Source: Zoogloea dura (GTDB taxonomy: Bacteria > Pseudomonadota > Gammaproteobacteria > Burkholderiales > Rhodocyclaceae). Taken from it: DNA of 64,000 nt. The stretch is from the NCBI RefSeq assembly GCF_012927165.1, contig NZ_JABBGA010000001.1:434001-498000 (forward strand). The letters run 5' to 3'. Each line of letters starts with the position of its first letter. The first letter of the stretch is position 1. The notes beneath the pieces are model-generated. The model saw only the letters and a program-made list of their open reading frames with translations. It did no database searches and was not told the DNA's origin. The translations under genes and the position numbers were made by a program. Below, piece after piece: positions 8,590 to 17,022 of the stretch.

Positions 8590-8622
8590 TTCAGCGTTGA
8601 TTCAGCGTTGGGTTAGCGTTGA
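8590..8622. repeat. Three tandem 11-12 bp repeats at a gene end
   Basis: On the plus strand TTCAGCGTTG, TTCAGCGTTG and TTAGCGTTG occur in tandem with a period of 11-12 bases. They lie between biuH and the end of the downstream permease coding sequence. On the minus strand the left copy supplies the permease stop codon (CTCAACGCTAA), and the others contain in-frame-like TGA triplets. A local slippage duplication explains it best; a regulatory role is not evident. Confidence 0.7.
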
Positions 8623-9548
8623 GTGAGGGACAACTCGCCCGGGGCCCCGGCGAGGCTGCGGCCGGGCGTCCAGCTGGCCGCCATCAGGGCCAGGGTCAGC
8701 ACGTAGGGCGCCGCATTGAAGAGGTAGTAGCCGGCCGTGATGCCCTGCGACTGCAGGGCCGGACCGAGGGCCCCCGCCGCGCCGAAGAGCAGCGCGGCCA
8801 GCGCACAGCGCAGGGGGTTCCAGCGGGCGAAGATGACCAGCGCCACCGCCATCAGCCCCTGGCCGCTGGACAGGCCCTCGTTCCAGCTGCCGGGGTAATA
8901 CAACGACAGGAAGGCACCGCCGACCCCCGCCAGGAAGCCGCCCGCCGCCGTCGCGCCGATGCGGATGGGCACCACCGGGTAGCCCAGGGCACGGGCGGCC
9001 GCGGCGTTGTCGCCCACCAGGCGCAGGGCCAGGCCCCAGCGGCTGGCCCGGAAGCCCCAGTGCAGCAGCAGCGCCAGCAGCAGGCCGAGGGGCAGCAGCA
9101 CATTGATGCGCAGGGCCGACTGCAGCTGGGCGCTGTCGCTCCAGGCCCCCAGCTCGAGGGACGGCAGCATCGGCGCCTGGGGCTGGATCAGCGGCTTGCC
9201 CAGGAAGAAGGCCAGGCCGGTGCCAAAGAGCATCAGCGAGATGCCGACCGCAATGTCATTGACCTTGGCCAGGGAGCACAGGCCGCCATGCAGCAGCCCC
9301 ATCATCAGCCCGCACAGGCCGGCCGCCAGCACCCCCAGCCAGGGCGAGCCGCTGGCCAGCGAGACGCCGTAGCCGCTCATCGCCCCGAGCACGAGGATGC
9401 CTTCCAGGCCCAGGTTGATGCGCCCCGACTTCTCGGTGATGCACTCCCCCAGGCTGACGAAGAGAAACGGCGTGCTGACCCGCAGCGCGCCCCCCAGCAA
9501 GGCCAGCGCCAGGCTGCCGAAAGCAAGGCTGTCACCACCATCAGACAC
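8613..9548 (-). CDS. ABC permease, BPD_transp_2 family (second subunit)
   Basis: A 311-residue inner-membrane permease with about eight to ten hydrophobic helices and the family motif ITEKSGRINLGLEGILVLG near the N terminus. The GTG at 9548 is taken as start: it overlaps the end of the upstream permease gene by 8 bases and has AAAGGAG 6 bases before it. Any ATG farther upstream would read through that gene in another frame. It pairs with the permease at 9541-10575 to form the transmembrane channel of the BMP-type importer. Confidence 0.9.
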   Translation of the reverse strand: MSDGGDSLAFGSLALALLGGALRVSTPFLFVSLGECITEKSGRINLGLEGILVLGAMSGYGVSLASGSPWLGVLAAGLCGLMMGLLHGGLCSLAKVNDIAVGISLMLFGTGLAFFLGKPLIQPQAPMLPSLELGAWSDSAQLQSALRINVLLPLGLLLALLLHWGFRASRWGLALRLVGDNAAAARALGYPVVPIRIGATAAGGFLAGVGGAFLSLYYPGSWNEGLSSGQGLMAVALVIFARWNPLRCALAALLFGAAGALGPALQSQGITAGYYLFNAAPYVLTLALMAASWTPGRSLAGAPGELSLTQR

Positions 9549-10575
9549 GACGGACTCCTTTGCGGTTGAGGGTTTCGAAGGCCAGCAGGGCCACGAACAG
9601 GCCCCCTTGCAGCACCAGGGTAGCCGCGTCCGGCAGGTCGATGCGGCGCTGCAGCAGGCTGCCCGACGCGCCGATGCCGCCCACCAGGATGGCGCAGGCG
9701 ATGATGCCCAGCGGGTTGTGGCGGGCCGCGAAGGACACCAGGATGCCGGCGTAGCCATAGCCGGCCAGCAGCGCGGCATTGGCGCTGCCGTGCACCGCCG
9801 CCACCTCCAGCATGCCCGCCAGGCCGGCCGCTCCGCCGCCGAGGAAGCAGGCGGTGAGGATCAGCCCGCCCACCGGCAGGCCGGCCATCATGGCGGCCCT
9901 GGGATTGCCGCCGACCACCCCGACGGCAAAGCCGAACACCGTCTGGCGCACCAGGAAGCCCATCGCAAGGCAGATCAACACGCCCCAGAACAGCCCCCAA
10001 TGCACCTCCATCCCCGGCATCGCGCCGATCAGGAAGGGCTCCGCCAGGGGAGTGGTGGAGGGCTTGTTGAGACTGGCCGGGTCCCGCAGCACGCCTTCCA
10101 CCAGGAAGTTGAAGAGGGCGATGCCGATGTAGGCCAGCAGCAGGCTGGAGATGGTCTCGTTGATGCCCCGCGCGTGGCGCAGCCAGGCCGACAGGGCGAT
10201 CCAGGCTCCGCCCGCGATGAAGCCCGCCGCCGCCATCAGCAGCTGGACCGGCAGCGCCGGCCAGCCTGCGCAGGCCGCAGGCACCACGGCCGCCGCCAGC
10301 GCCCCCACCGCCAGGGCCCCTTCCCCGCCGATGATGACCAGCCCGGCACGGGCCGGCAGGGCCACGCAGAGGGCTGTGAGCATCAGTGGCGCCGCCCGCG
10401 ACAAGGTGTTCTGCCAGGCGAAGGAGGAACCGTAGGCGCCCTCCACCACCAGCTCCAGCGCCTCCATGGCGGGGAAACCCTGGGCGGCCAGGAACAGGGC
10501 GAACAGCAGCGCCGCGGCCAGCACCGCCGCGGTGAAGGGCATGAAGGGCGCGGCAAGGGTCCGGACGGCGTTCAT
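9541..10575 (-). CDS. ABC permease, BPD_transp_2 family (first subunit)
   Basis: A 344-residue integral membrane protein with about eight to ten hydrophobic segments. It has the typical RAGLVIIGGEGALAVGALAA motif and the INETISSLLLAYIG segment that follow the first helices in nucleoside/purine-type permeases partnering BMP proteins. It starts 15 bases after the binding-protein gene and its stop overlaps the next permease start. It forms the heterodimeric pore with the following gene. Substrate is inferred from the operon to be biuret, triuret or a related ureide. Confidence 0.9.
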   Translation of the reverse strand: MNAVRTLAAPFMPFTAAVLAAALLFALFLAAQGFPAMEALELVVEGAYGSSFAWQNTLSRAAPLMLTALCVALPARAGLVIIGGEGALAVGALAAAVVPAACAGWPALPVQLLMAAAGFIAGGAWIALSAWLRHARGINETISSLLLAYIGIALFNFLVEGVLRDPASLNKPSTTPLAEPFLIGAMPGMEVHWGLFWGVLICLAMGFLVRQTVFGFAVGVVGGNPRAAMMAGLPVGGLILTACFLGGGAAGLAGMLEVAAVHGSANAALLAGYGYAGILVSFAARHNPLGIIACAILVGGIGASGSLLQRRIDLPDAATLVLQGGLFVALLAFETLNRKGVRRV

Positions 10576-10590
10576 GGCGGCCCCCGTCGC

Positions 10591-11715
10591 TCAGATCTGG
10601 CCGATCACGCCATCGAGCAGGTAGTTCATGCCCTCCAGCAGCGGATCCTGCTGACCAAGCACCTTGCCGGCCGCCACCACCGTTTTGCCGGTGTTGTCCA
10701 CCAGGGGGCCCTTGAAGATGGGGAAGTCGCCCTTCATCATCGCCGCCTTGACCGCGTCGGACTTCTTGCGCGCCTCGGCCGACACCGCAGGGCCGAAGGG
10801 CGAGGGCTTGACGAAACCGTCCTTCAAGCCACCGCGCAGGAAGTTGACCATCGGCTTGCCCTCGATGGTGGCCTTGATGATCTGGGTATAGGGCGTCTGC
10901 CAGTCCCACTCCGCGCCGGTCAGGTAGCCCTTGGGCGCCAGCTTGGCCTGGCTGGCGTGGTAGCCGCAGCTGAAAGCGCCCCGCCGCTCTGCCGTCTCGA
11001 CGATGACCTTGGGGCTGTCCACGTGACAGGTCAGCACATCCACGCCCTGGTCGATCAGGCTGTTGGCGGCCTCCGCCTCCTTCACCGGCAAGGACCAGTC
11101 ACCGGTGAAGATGACCCGCACCGTGGCCTTCGGATCCACCGAGCGGGCCCCCAGCAGGAAGGCATTGATGTTGCGCAGCACCTGGGGGATCGGCTTGGCG
11201 GCGATGAAGCCGAGCTTCTTGCCCTTGCTCGCCGAGGCCGCGGCGATGCCGTTGAGGTACTGGCATTCGTCGATGTAACCAAAGAAGCTGCCGACGTTCT
11301 TCGGGTGCTTGCCCTCGGTCCACAGCCCGCCGCAATGGGCGAAGCGCACGTTGGGATACTTCTCGGCCATCTTCAGCACATGGGGGTCGAAGTAGCCGAA
11401 GGAGGTGGCGAAGATCAGGGTCGCCTTGTCCTGGTTGATCATGGCCTCCATGGTCTTCTGCACCGCCACCGTCTCGGGCACCTTTTCCTCTTCGATGACC
11501 TTCACCCCGGGCAGCTTCTTGATCACCGCCACCGCCTGGGCCTGAGCCTGGTTGTAGCCGAAATCATCCCGCGGCCCGACATAGATCACCCCGACCACCA
11601 GCTTGTCGGCGGCAGCGGCCCGCCCGATGCCGAAGGGCAGCATGTGGGTGGCGGCGCCGGCGCCGAGGAGACGCAGCAGATTGCGACGATGAGACTGGAT
11701 GCGGGATGCAGACAT
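10591..11715 (-). CDS. BMP-family periplasmic substrate-binding protein
   Basis: A 374-residue binding protein of the basic-membrane-protein (PnrA-like) family. The N terminus carries a twin-arginine-like signal (SHRRNLLRLLGAG followed by a hydrophobic stretch and AAA cleavage region), so Tat export is likely. The mature part shows the family core VGVIYVGPRDDFGYN, GYIDECQYLNGIAAA and the GAEWDWQTPYTQII segment. It is the second gene of the ureido operon, 77 bases after the amidase, and delivers substrate to the permeases immediately downstream. Confidence 0.9.
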   Translation of the reverse strand: MSASRIQSHRRNLLRLLGAGAATHMLPFGIGRAAAADKLVVGVIYVGPRDDFGYNQAQAQAVAVIKKLPGVKVIEEEKVPETVAVQKTMEAMINQDKATLIFATSFGYFDPHVLKMAEKYPNVRFAHCGGLWTEGKHPKNVGSFFGYIDECQYLNGIAAASASKGKKLGFIAAKPIPQVLRNINAFLLGARSVDPKATVRVIFTGDWSLPVKEAEAANSLIDQGVDVLTCHVDSPKVIVETAERRGAFSCGYHASQAKLAPKGYLTGAEWDWQTPYTQIIKATIEGKPMVNFLRGGLKDGFVKPSPFGPAVSAEARKKSDAVKAAMMKGDFPIFKGPLVDNTGKTVVAAGKVLGQQDPLLEGMNYLLDGVIGQI

Positions 11716-11792
11716 GGTTCAGCTCTCTTTCTGTCGGTTCGGAATGGGGGGACGGCTATCAGCGGTGACGGCCAGCGCCGTGCCGCAGCAAA

Positions 11793-13235
11793 TCAAGGAT
11801 TTCGCCTGCTGCCCGCCGGCTCGGCAAAGGGCAAGGGCGGCAGGCTCGCCGTGCAGCGCGGCGGCACCCGGAAGCTCACCCCCAGCCGGGCATGCAGGGC
11901 CGGCTCCCACTGGCGCGCGATCTCGGCCAGCAGGTGGTCGGCGCCGGCCGGGCCGATCAGGGTCACCCCCGCCGGCAGGCCGTCCGCCCGGAACGGCCCG
12001 GGCATGGCCAGGGCGCTCAGGCCCAGCAGATTGACGAAATTGGTAAAGCGCCCGAGCCGGGCATTGCGCTCGAAGGGGCGCTCGGCGACCTCCCGGCTCG
12101 TATAGGTGGTGGGCGTGGTGGGTACCAGCAGCACGTCGACATGCCGGAAGACGTCCAGGCAGACCGGCGTCAGCTCGTCGAGGCGGTAGCGCCCCAGGAA
12201 GGCATCGGCGGCGCTCATGCCGTCGGCCGAGGCGATGATGGCGGCCACCACCGGATCCATCCCGTCGCGGTGGGCATCGAAAAAGCTCCCGAGTGCGGCC
12301 CGGCGCTCGGCCACCCAGGGGCCGTCGTACAGGAGCGAGGTGACCTCGTGGAAGGGCGCCAGATCCACCTCCTCGAAGCCGGGCCCGTCCCCGTCGCCCA
12401 GTGCCACGAGCGCCGACTGGAAGGCATCCCAGGCCTGGGGGTCGAGCTCATCCTGCAACCCCGCCGGAACGCCCGCCACCAGCTCCCGCGGCGGCAAGCC
12501 CCGGGAAGGCGCAGTGCCGCCATCACAGGCAAGCCCCATGACCCGCCAGCCCTCCGCCACCGTGTGGGCAAATACCGACACGCAGTCCAGGCTGCGGCAG
12601 GCCGGCACCACGCCCTTGCTGGAGAGCAGGCCAGGCGTGGGCTTGAGCCCCACCAGGTTGCAGAAGGCCGCCGGGACCCGCCCCGACCCGGCGGTGTCGG
12701 TGCCCAGGGCAAAGGCCACGTGCCCCAGTGCCGTGGCCGCCGCCGAGCCGGAGCTGGAACCGCCGGAGATGTAGTCGGGATGAAAGGGGCTCTGCACCGC
12801 GCCATAGGGCGAGCGGGTCCCCACCAGGCCGGTGGCAAACTGGTCCAGGTTGGTCTTGCCCACCACAATGGCACCCGCCGCCTCCAGGCGCTGCACCACG
12901 TCTGCCGAGGCTTCGGGGAGGTAGGCAAAGGCCGGGCAGGCAGCCGTCGTCGCGAAGCCTGCCACGTCGATGTTGTCCTTGACCGCGAAGGGCACGCCGA
13001 ACAGAGGTTCGGCCTCCAGCACCGCGGCGGGGCCGGCACGCAGCCGCGCATCCATCCCGGCCAGCCTTGCCCGCAGCCCGCTGTCCGTCGCCACGCTGAT
13101 CCAGATCGTGGGGTCGTCGGCCGCGGCGATGCGGGCCAGCACCGCCCTGATCAGCTCGCTCGGAACGAAGCTTCCGTTCCGGTAGCCTTCAAGCACGAAT
13201 TCAATGGTCAGAACCGGCGGCAGACTGGCATTCAC
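11793..13235 (-). CDS. atzF: Allophanate hydrolase-like amidase lacking the C-terminal domain
   Basis: An amidase-signature enzyme of 480 residues from a GTG start (13235). The Ser-cisSer-Lys triad is visible as K86 (AVKDNID), S161 (GGSSSG) and S184 (TAGSGRVPAAF). The LVGLKPTPGLLSSKGVVPACRSLD stretch, split as KPTPGLLS and VVPACRSLDC, marks the allophanate hydrolase subgroup. AtzF proteins are about 600 residues because of a C-terminal domain that processes the N-carboxycarbamate product. Here the protein ends after the amidase domain, so that step would be spontaneous or done elsewhere. A longer ATG start at 13286 would place the candidate operator inside the gene. It is the first gene of the ureido operon. 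Confidence 0.85.
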   Translation of the reverse strand: MNASLPPVLTIEFVLEGYRNGSFVPSELIRAVLARIAAADDPTIWISVATDSGLRARLAGMDARLRAGPAAVLEAEPLFGVPFAVKDNIDVAGFATTAACPAFAYLPEASADVVQRLEAAGAIVVGKTNLDQFATGLVGTRSPYGAVQSPFHPDYISGGSSSGSAAATALGHVAFALGTDTAGSGRVPAAFCNLVGLKPTPGLLSSKGVVPACRSLDCVSVFAHTVAEGWRVMGLACDGGTAPSRGLPPRELVAGVPAGLQDELDPQAWDAFQSALVALGDGDGPGFEEVDLAPFHEVTSLLYDGPWVAERRAALGSFFDAHRDGMDPVVAAIIASADGMSAADAFLGRYRLDELTPVCLDVFRHVDVLLVPTTPTTYTSREVAERPFERNARLGRFTNFVNLLGLSALAMPGPFRADGLPAGVTLIGPAGADHLLAEIARQWEPALHARLGVSFRVPPRCTASLPPLPFAEPAGSRRNP

Positions 13236-13246
13236 TTGAGGACCCA

Positions 13247-13262
13247 ATCTTGGATACAAGAT
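13247..13262. promoter_or_regulatory. Candidate operator for FCD/GntR regulator
   Basis: A 16-base dyad ATCTTG-GATA-CAAGAT with perfect 6-base arms lies 12 bases upstream of the GTG of the first ureido-operon gene. FadR/FCD regulators typically bind short dyads of the TTGTATACAA kind, and the only such regulator here is the last gene of this same operon. The overlapping TTGGAT...ATCCAA arrangement (13251-13272) adds a second partial symmetry. Binding is inferred. Confidence 0.5.
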
Positions 13263-13435
13263 GGAATCCAAATAAGCAGCATGCATGCCACTTGAAGCCT
13301 TTCAGGCTTCCTCATAGCAATCAGCTACTTACAAAACGAATGGAAAATCCGCCGGATGGTGCGCTGCACCGTCAGTGGGAGAGGCCGCGCCTTCAGGCAC
13401 AAGCACAGTGCGCGGCCGGGCGCCGCACCCGACCG

Positions 13436-14407
13436 TCAGGCTGTCGTGGCGCTGCGCGAACGGGCGAGGCCCAGCTGCCGCTCGAACCAGGCGACTGTCC
13501 GCTCCAGCCCCTCGTCCAGTTCGACGGATGGCTGCCAGTCCAGCAGCCGCCGGGCCAGCCGGATGTCCGGCTGACGCAGCCGCGGGTCGTCACCGGGCAA
13601 GGGCTTGAAGACCAGCTCCGATGCAGCCCCGGTCAAGGCGACAACCTGCCGGGCCAGCTCGAGGATGGTGAATTCCCGGGGGTTGCCGAGATTCACCGGC
13701 CCTTCGGCTCCGGCCGGTGCCGCCATGAGCCTGATCAACCCGTCGATCATGTCATCCACGTAACAGAATGAACGGGTCTGCAGGCCATCGCCGAACAGCC
13801 CGAGGGGTTCACCGCGCAGGGCCTGGACGATGAAGCTGGAGATCACCCGCCCGTCCTCGGGCAGCATGCGCGGCCCGTAGGTGTTGAACAGCCGGGCCAC
13901 CCGGATATCCACGCCGTACTCCCGGTGATAGTCGAAGAACAAGGTCTCGGCGCAGCGCTTGCCCTCGTTGTAGCAGGCCCGCGGCCCGGTCGGATTGACG
14001 TTGCCGGGGTAGCTCTCGGACTGCGGGTGCACCTCGGGATCGCCATACACCTCGCTGGTGGAGGCCTGCAGGATGCGGGCCTTGTGCGCCCGCGCCAGAT
14101 CCAGCGTATGGAGCGCCCCCAGCACCGAGGTCTTCAGGGTGCCCACCGGATCGCTGCGGTAGTGCACCGGCGATGCCGGGCAGGCCAGGTTGTAGATCTC
14201 ATCCACCTGCTCCTCCAGCACCAGGGGGCGGGTGACGTCATGCTCGACAAAGCGGTAGTCCGGATGGGACAGCAAGGGAGCGATGTTGTCGCGGCTGCCG
14301 GTGTGCAGGTTGTCAATGCACAACACCCGGTGCCCCAGGCCGAGCAGGCGCTCGCACAGGTGGGAGCCCAGGAAACCGGCCCCGCCGGTCACGACGATGT
14401 GCGACAT
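13436..14407 (-). CDS. UDP-glucuronate decarboxylase (UXS-type SDR)
   Basis: A 323-residue extended short-chain dehydrogenase converting UDP-glucuronate to UDP-xylose. The NAD-binding motif is GGAGFLG (8-14), the catalytic residues lie in STSEVYGDP and Y146-x3-K150 (YNEGK), and the family segments [17 protein letters not shown] and TRSFCYVDD are present. ATG at 14407 is preferred for its AAAGGA ribosome site. An upstream ATG at 14449, overlapping the glycosyltransferase stop as TGATG, would add 14 residues. It supplies a pentose sugar nucleotide for surface glycans, probably used by the adjacent glycosyltransferase. Confidence 0.88.
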   Translation of the reverse strand: MSHIVVTGGAGFLGSHLCERLLGLGHRVLCIDNLHTGSRDNIAPLLSHPDYRFVEHDVTRPLVLEEQVDEIYNLACPASPVHYRSDPVGTLKTSVLGALHTLDLARAHKARILQASTSEVYGDPEVHPQSESYPGNVNPTGPRACYNEGKRCAETLFFDYHREYGVDIRVARLFNTYGPRMLPEDGRVISSFIVQALRGEPLGLFGDGLQTRSFCYVDDMIDGLIRLMAAPAGAEGPVNLGNPREFTILELARQVVALTGAASELVFKPLPGDDPRLRQPDIRLARRLLDWQPSVELDEGLERTVAWFERQLGLARSRSATTA

Positions 14408-14448
14408 GGCCGGTGCGTCCTTTGTGTTCATGGTGGTGTGGTGAGGCA

Positions 14449-15204
14449 TCAATAGCCCTGATCGGCGGTGTGGCCGGCGGCCACCAGGTCGCGGTATTCG
14501 GCATAGCTGGTCTGGCGGTAGCGTTCCTCGGCCGGCAGCCAGACGTTCACCTTGGCGAAGTCGGGCAGCGGCAGCTTGCGCGACAGGTAGTGGATGGCAA
14601 AGGAGGTTTCGTAGTTGACCGTGGCCAGCGGCGAATGGACCCGGTGGGCGTTGCTCTTGCTCACCGCATCCCAGAACAGGCAGTCGCCGAGCCCACCGAT
14701 GCTGCGCGTCACCTGCTGCGTCCGCAAACCCCAGGCGGCAAACAGGGAGAAGGCCTGCTCCATGACCAGGTAGCAGTTGGTGTCGTTGAAGCGGCGGCCG
14801 TCGGACTCGGCGCACAGCCCGAGCAGCTCTCCGTTATCCGGCCGCACCAGGCGCCGGGCGCAGGTCACGACCAATGCGGCATGGCGTTGCTGGACCCGCA
14901 ACAGGGTCTCGATGTGATCGGGCTGGAACCAGTTGTCCGCATCCAGCAACAGCACGGCGTCGAAGGCCTGGGCCGCCGCCGAGGCACAACCTATCAGGCG
15001 GGGCGCGTCACCGGAATCGGCATGTGAGAGGGGCAGCGGGATGTGCTGGCAGCGCGGCCAGGCATTCACCTCGGCGCGCGGATAGCCGTCGGCCACCATG
15101 ATGTGGGTTACATCGGCATGGGTCTGGTTGATCACACTGGCATGGCAGCGTTCGAGCTTCTCCAGCGGCTCGCGGTAATAGGGGGTGACGACGGCTACAC
15201 GCAT
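14449..15204 (-). CDS. Family 2 glycosyltransferase
   Basis: A 251-residue GT-A fold enzyme with the N-terminal [15 protein letters not shown] nucleotide-binding strand and the metal-binding DAD motif (D88-A-D90, in [13 protein letters not shown]). No membrane segment is evident, so it acts at the cytoplasmic face. It is translationally linked to the UXS gene downstream, with which it probably serves capsule or LPS synthesis. The acceptor and donor are unknown. The start at 15204 is chosen because the conserved Rossmann strand begins there. Confidence 0.8.
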   Translation of the reverse strand: MRVAVVTPYYREPLEKLERCHASVINQTHADVTHIMVADGYPRAEVNAWPRCQHIPLPLSHADSGDAPRLIGCASAAAQAFDAVLLLDADNWFQPDHIETLLRVQQRHAALVVTCARRLVRPDNGELLGLCAESDGRRFNDTNCYLVMEQAFSLFAAWGLRTQQVTRSIGGLGDCLFWDAVSKSNAHRVHSPLATVNYETSFAIHYLSRKLPLPDFAKVNVWLPAEERYRQTSYAEYRDLVAAGHTADQGY

Positions 15205-15300
15205 GAGGGCCTCTTCGGGTGAACGAAGGCACTCTACATCAGGGAGGCCGGGCACGCGCCCCCGGCCGCGGGCGTGAAGCCGCCACCGGACGAGCCGGGT

Positions 15301-15864
15301 TCAGTACGCCAGACGCCCCGACAACCGGTCCAGATCGCTCTCTTTCCAGCGCAACTGGTCACGCTCCCGTCGCAGGTCGCGATCCAGTTCGCGCAGTTCA
15401 TGGCGCAGGCGGGCACGCCGCTCGTCGCTCAGCTTGTCACTGCGCAGTTCCCGCTCGATCGAATCGGACTGCCCGTTAAGGGTAGAGATACGCGCCCGGG
15501 ACTCATGAACTTCGTAGGCGGCCCGGTGCAGGGAAACGAACGCCGCCTCCCTGCCGGGCGGGCAGACCCCGGCCTGATAGGAACGTCCGGCCAACCCCTC
15601 GCGCACCGCGTTGCGCGGCTGGCAATAGCTTTCCAGGCCGTCCAGGCGCCCGCGCGCATAGGCCCCAGGGTCGGGACGGATGCCGAATTCTGCGCAGGCC
15701 TCCTGGTGTTCGGCGAGCCGGCCCGCCGGATAGCCCATGCGGCCATCCCTGACTCCCAGCTCGCGCCAGCTGACGGAGCGGCATTCCTTTTCGTCGAGGG
15801 TCGCACAAGCACTCAAGGCAAGAACGGCAAGTATTACGGTACACGCAGCAGCAAAGGGGCGCAT
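15301..15864 (-). CDS. DUF2799-type lipoprotein
   Basis: A 187-residue outer-membrane or periplasmic lipoprotein with a signal peptide ending in the lipobox LSAC (C20). The mature part contains the DUF2799 repeats (WRELGVRDGRMGYPAGRLAEHQEAC, here split as WRELGVRDG and RLAEHQEAC) with conserved cysteines, then a highly charged C-terminal coiled coil rich in Arg, Glu and Leu (about 125-180). The function of the family is unknown. It lies between the glycan genes and the triple-repeat secreted protein on the same strand. Confidence 0.75.
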   Translation of the reverse strand: MRPFAAACTVILAVLALSACATLDEKECRSVSWRELGVRDGRMGYPAGRLAEHQEACAEFGIRPDPGAYARGRLDGLESYCQPRNAVREGLAGRSYQAGVCPPGREAAFVSLHRAAYEVHESRARISTLNGQSDSIERELRSDKLSDERRARLRHELRELDRDLRRERDQLRWKESDLDRLSGRLAY

Positions 15865-15895
15865 GGCGCAACTGGCTCCAGAGGGTCAGGACCAA

Positions 15896-16897
15896 TCAGG
15901 GCAGCATCAGGAAGCGGCCTTCCTTCACCACCCGACTCATTTCACGGCCATCCACGCTGTAGGTGATCCACAGCTTCTTGTCCTGGCGTTCAGCGGGGTC
16001 GTCACCCGCCGTCTCGTTGTCCACCTTGACATTCAGGCGGCCCTGACTGACCCGTTGTTGCAGGCGATAGGTGATGTCGATCCTGCGGTTGCTGGCGCCG
16101 TACTCGGCGCGCAGGATCTGCAGGCCGCTCCGGCTGCTGTTGTCGTAGCCATTGCCATAGCCCGGCCGCTCGCCGCCCCAGCCACCGCGCCAGCCGCCCT
16201 GCCCCCAGTTGCCCCCCGACCAGCCGGAAAACTGGGCACCGTCCACCCAACTGCCTTCTGTGTACTCGAAGGTACGGTTGCGACCGTTGGGACCTTCCGT
16301 ATAAATCCGCAGGACCTTGCGATGCCCCCGGTCCGGATCGACACCGAAGGTGTCGTTGCCCAGGCGGAAGCGCTCGTCGCGACGGGCCAGATCCTTGAGC
16401 CGCGATGTCACATCCACGTTGCGCTCGGCCGTGCCGTACTGGGCCTGGAGGATCCGGTACTCGCCATCACGACCATCCTGATGGCCCGGCCTGTCACCCC
16501 AGCCCGCATGCCCGTTGTCGTTGCGATCGCCGTCCCCCCAGGTGCCACCGCGCCAGCCTTCGAACTGGGAGCCATCCACCCAGCTGCCTTCGGTGTATTC
16601 GAAGGTACGGTTACGGCCATCGGGCCCCACCGCGTAGATGCGCAGGACCTTCCCACGCCCCCGGTCCGGATCCACGCCGAAGACACTATTGCCGAGCCGG
16701 AAGCGCTCGTCGCGCTGGGCCAGTTCCTTGAGCCTCGCGGTCACGTCCACATTGCGCTCGGCTGTGCCGTACTGCGCCCTGATGATCCGGTACTCACCCT
16801 GCTGCCACTCGGCCCAGGCCGGATGAATGGCCGCCAGCGACACCAGCACGCACGCACAGAAGTGCACGCAGGCGCGCATCAAAGCATGCTCAGACAT
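15896..16897 (-). CDS. Secreted protein with three DUF3395-like repeats
   Basis: A 333-residue protein with an N-terminal signal peptide (cleavage near AWA, residue 29). Three homologous repeats follow at about 35-115, 145-225 and 258-333. The first two are nearly identical (each begins EYRI(I/L) and contains QYGTAERNVDVT and FGVDPDRG), and the third is diverged and resembles the DUF3395 beta-domain found at the C terminus of DNAJC11-like proteins. Gly/Asp/Trp-rich linkers separate them. A GGGGAGG ribosome site precedes the ATG. The function is unknown; an extracellular or periplasmic scaffold, binding or lectin-like role is conceivable. Confidence 0.7.
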   Translation of the reverse strand: MSEHALMRACVHFCACVLVSLAAIHPAWAEWQQGEYRIIRAQYGTAERNVDVTARLKELAQRDERFRLGNSVFGVDPDRGRGKVLRIYAVGPDGRNRTFEYTEGSWVDGSQFEGWRGGTWGDGDRNDNGHAGWGDRPGHQDGRDGEYRILQAQYGTAERNVDVTSRLKDLARRDERFRLGNDTFGVDPDRGHRKVLRIYTEGPNGRNRTFEYTEGSWVDGAQFSGWSGGNWGQGGWRGGWGGERPGYGNGYDNSSRSGLQILRAEYGASNRRIDITYRLQQRVSQGRLNVKVDNETAGDDPAERQDKKLWITYSVDGREMSRVVKEGRFLMLP

Positions 16898-17022
16898 GTT
16901 GTTTTACCTCCCCGAATAATTGATGCAGCCATCCCGAAAAAAGCATGACTTTGAAACTGGAGGGACACTAACAGAATTTGGCGGGTCCCAAGGCCGCAAA
17001 CGCCCGCCCCCGCTCACGGTGG

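Noticed and set aside
8590-8622. CRISPR-like repeat
   Set aside because: Only three imperfect 11-12 base copies without spacers.
9397-12105. Long plus-strand open frame opposite the ABC permease and binding-protein genes
   Set aside because: Low-complexity His/Gln/Gly/Arg-rich translation typical of an antisense shadow in GC-rich DNA; the minus-strand genes have clear family motifs and ribosome sites.
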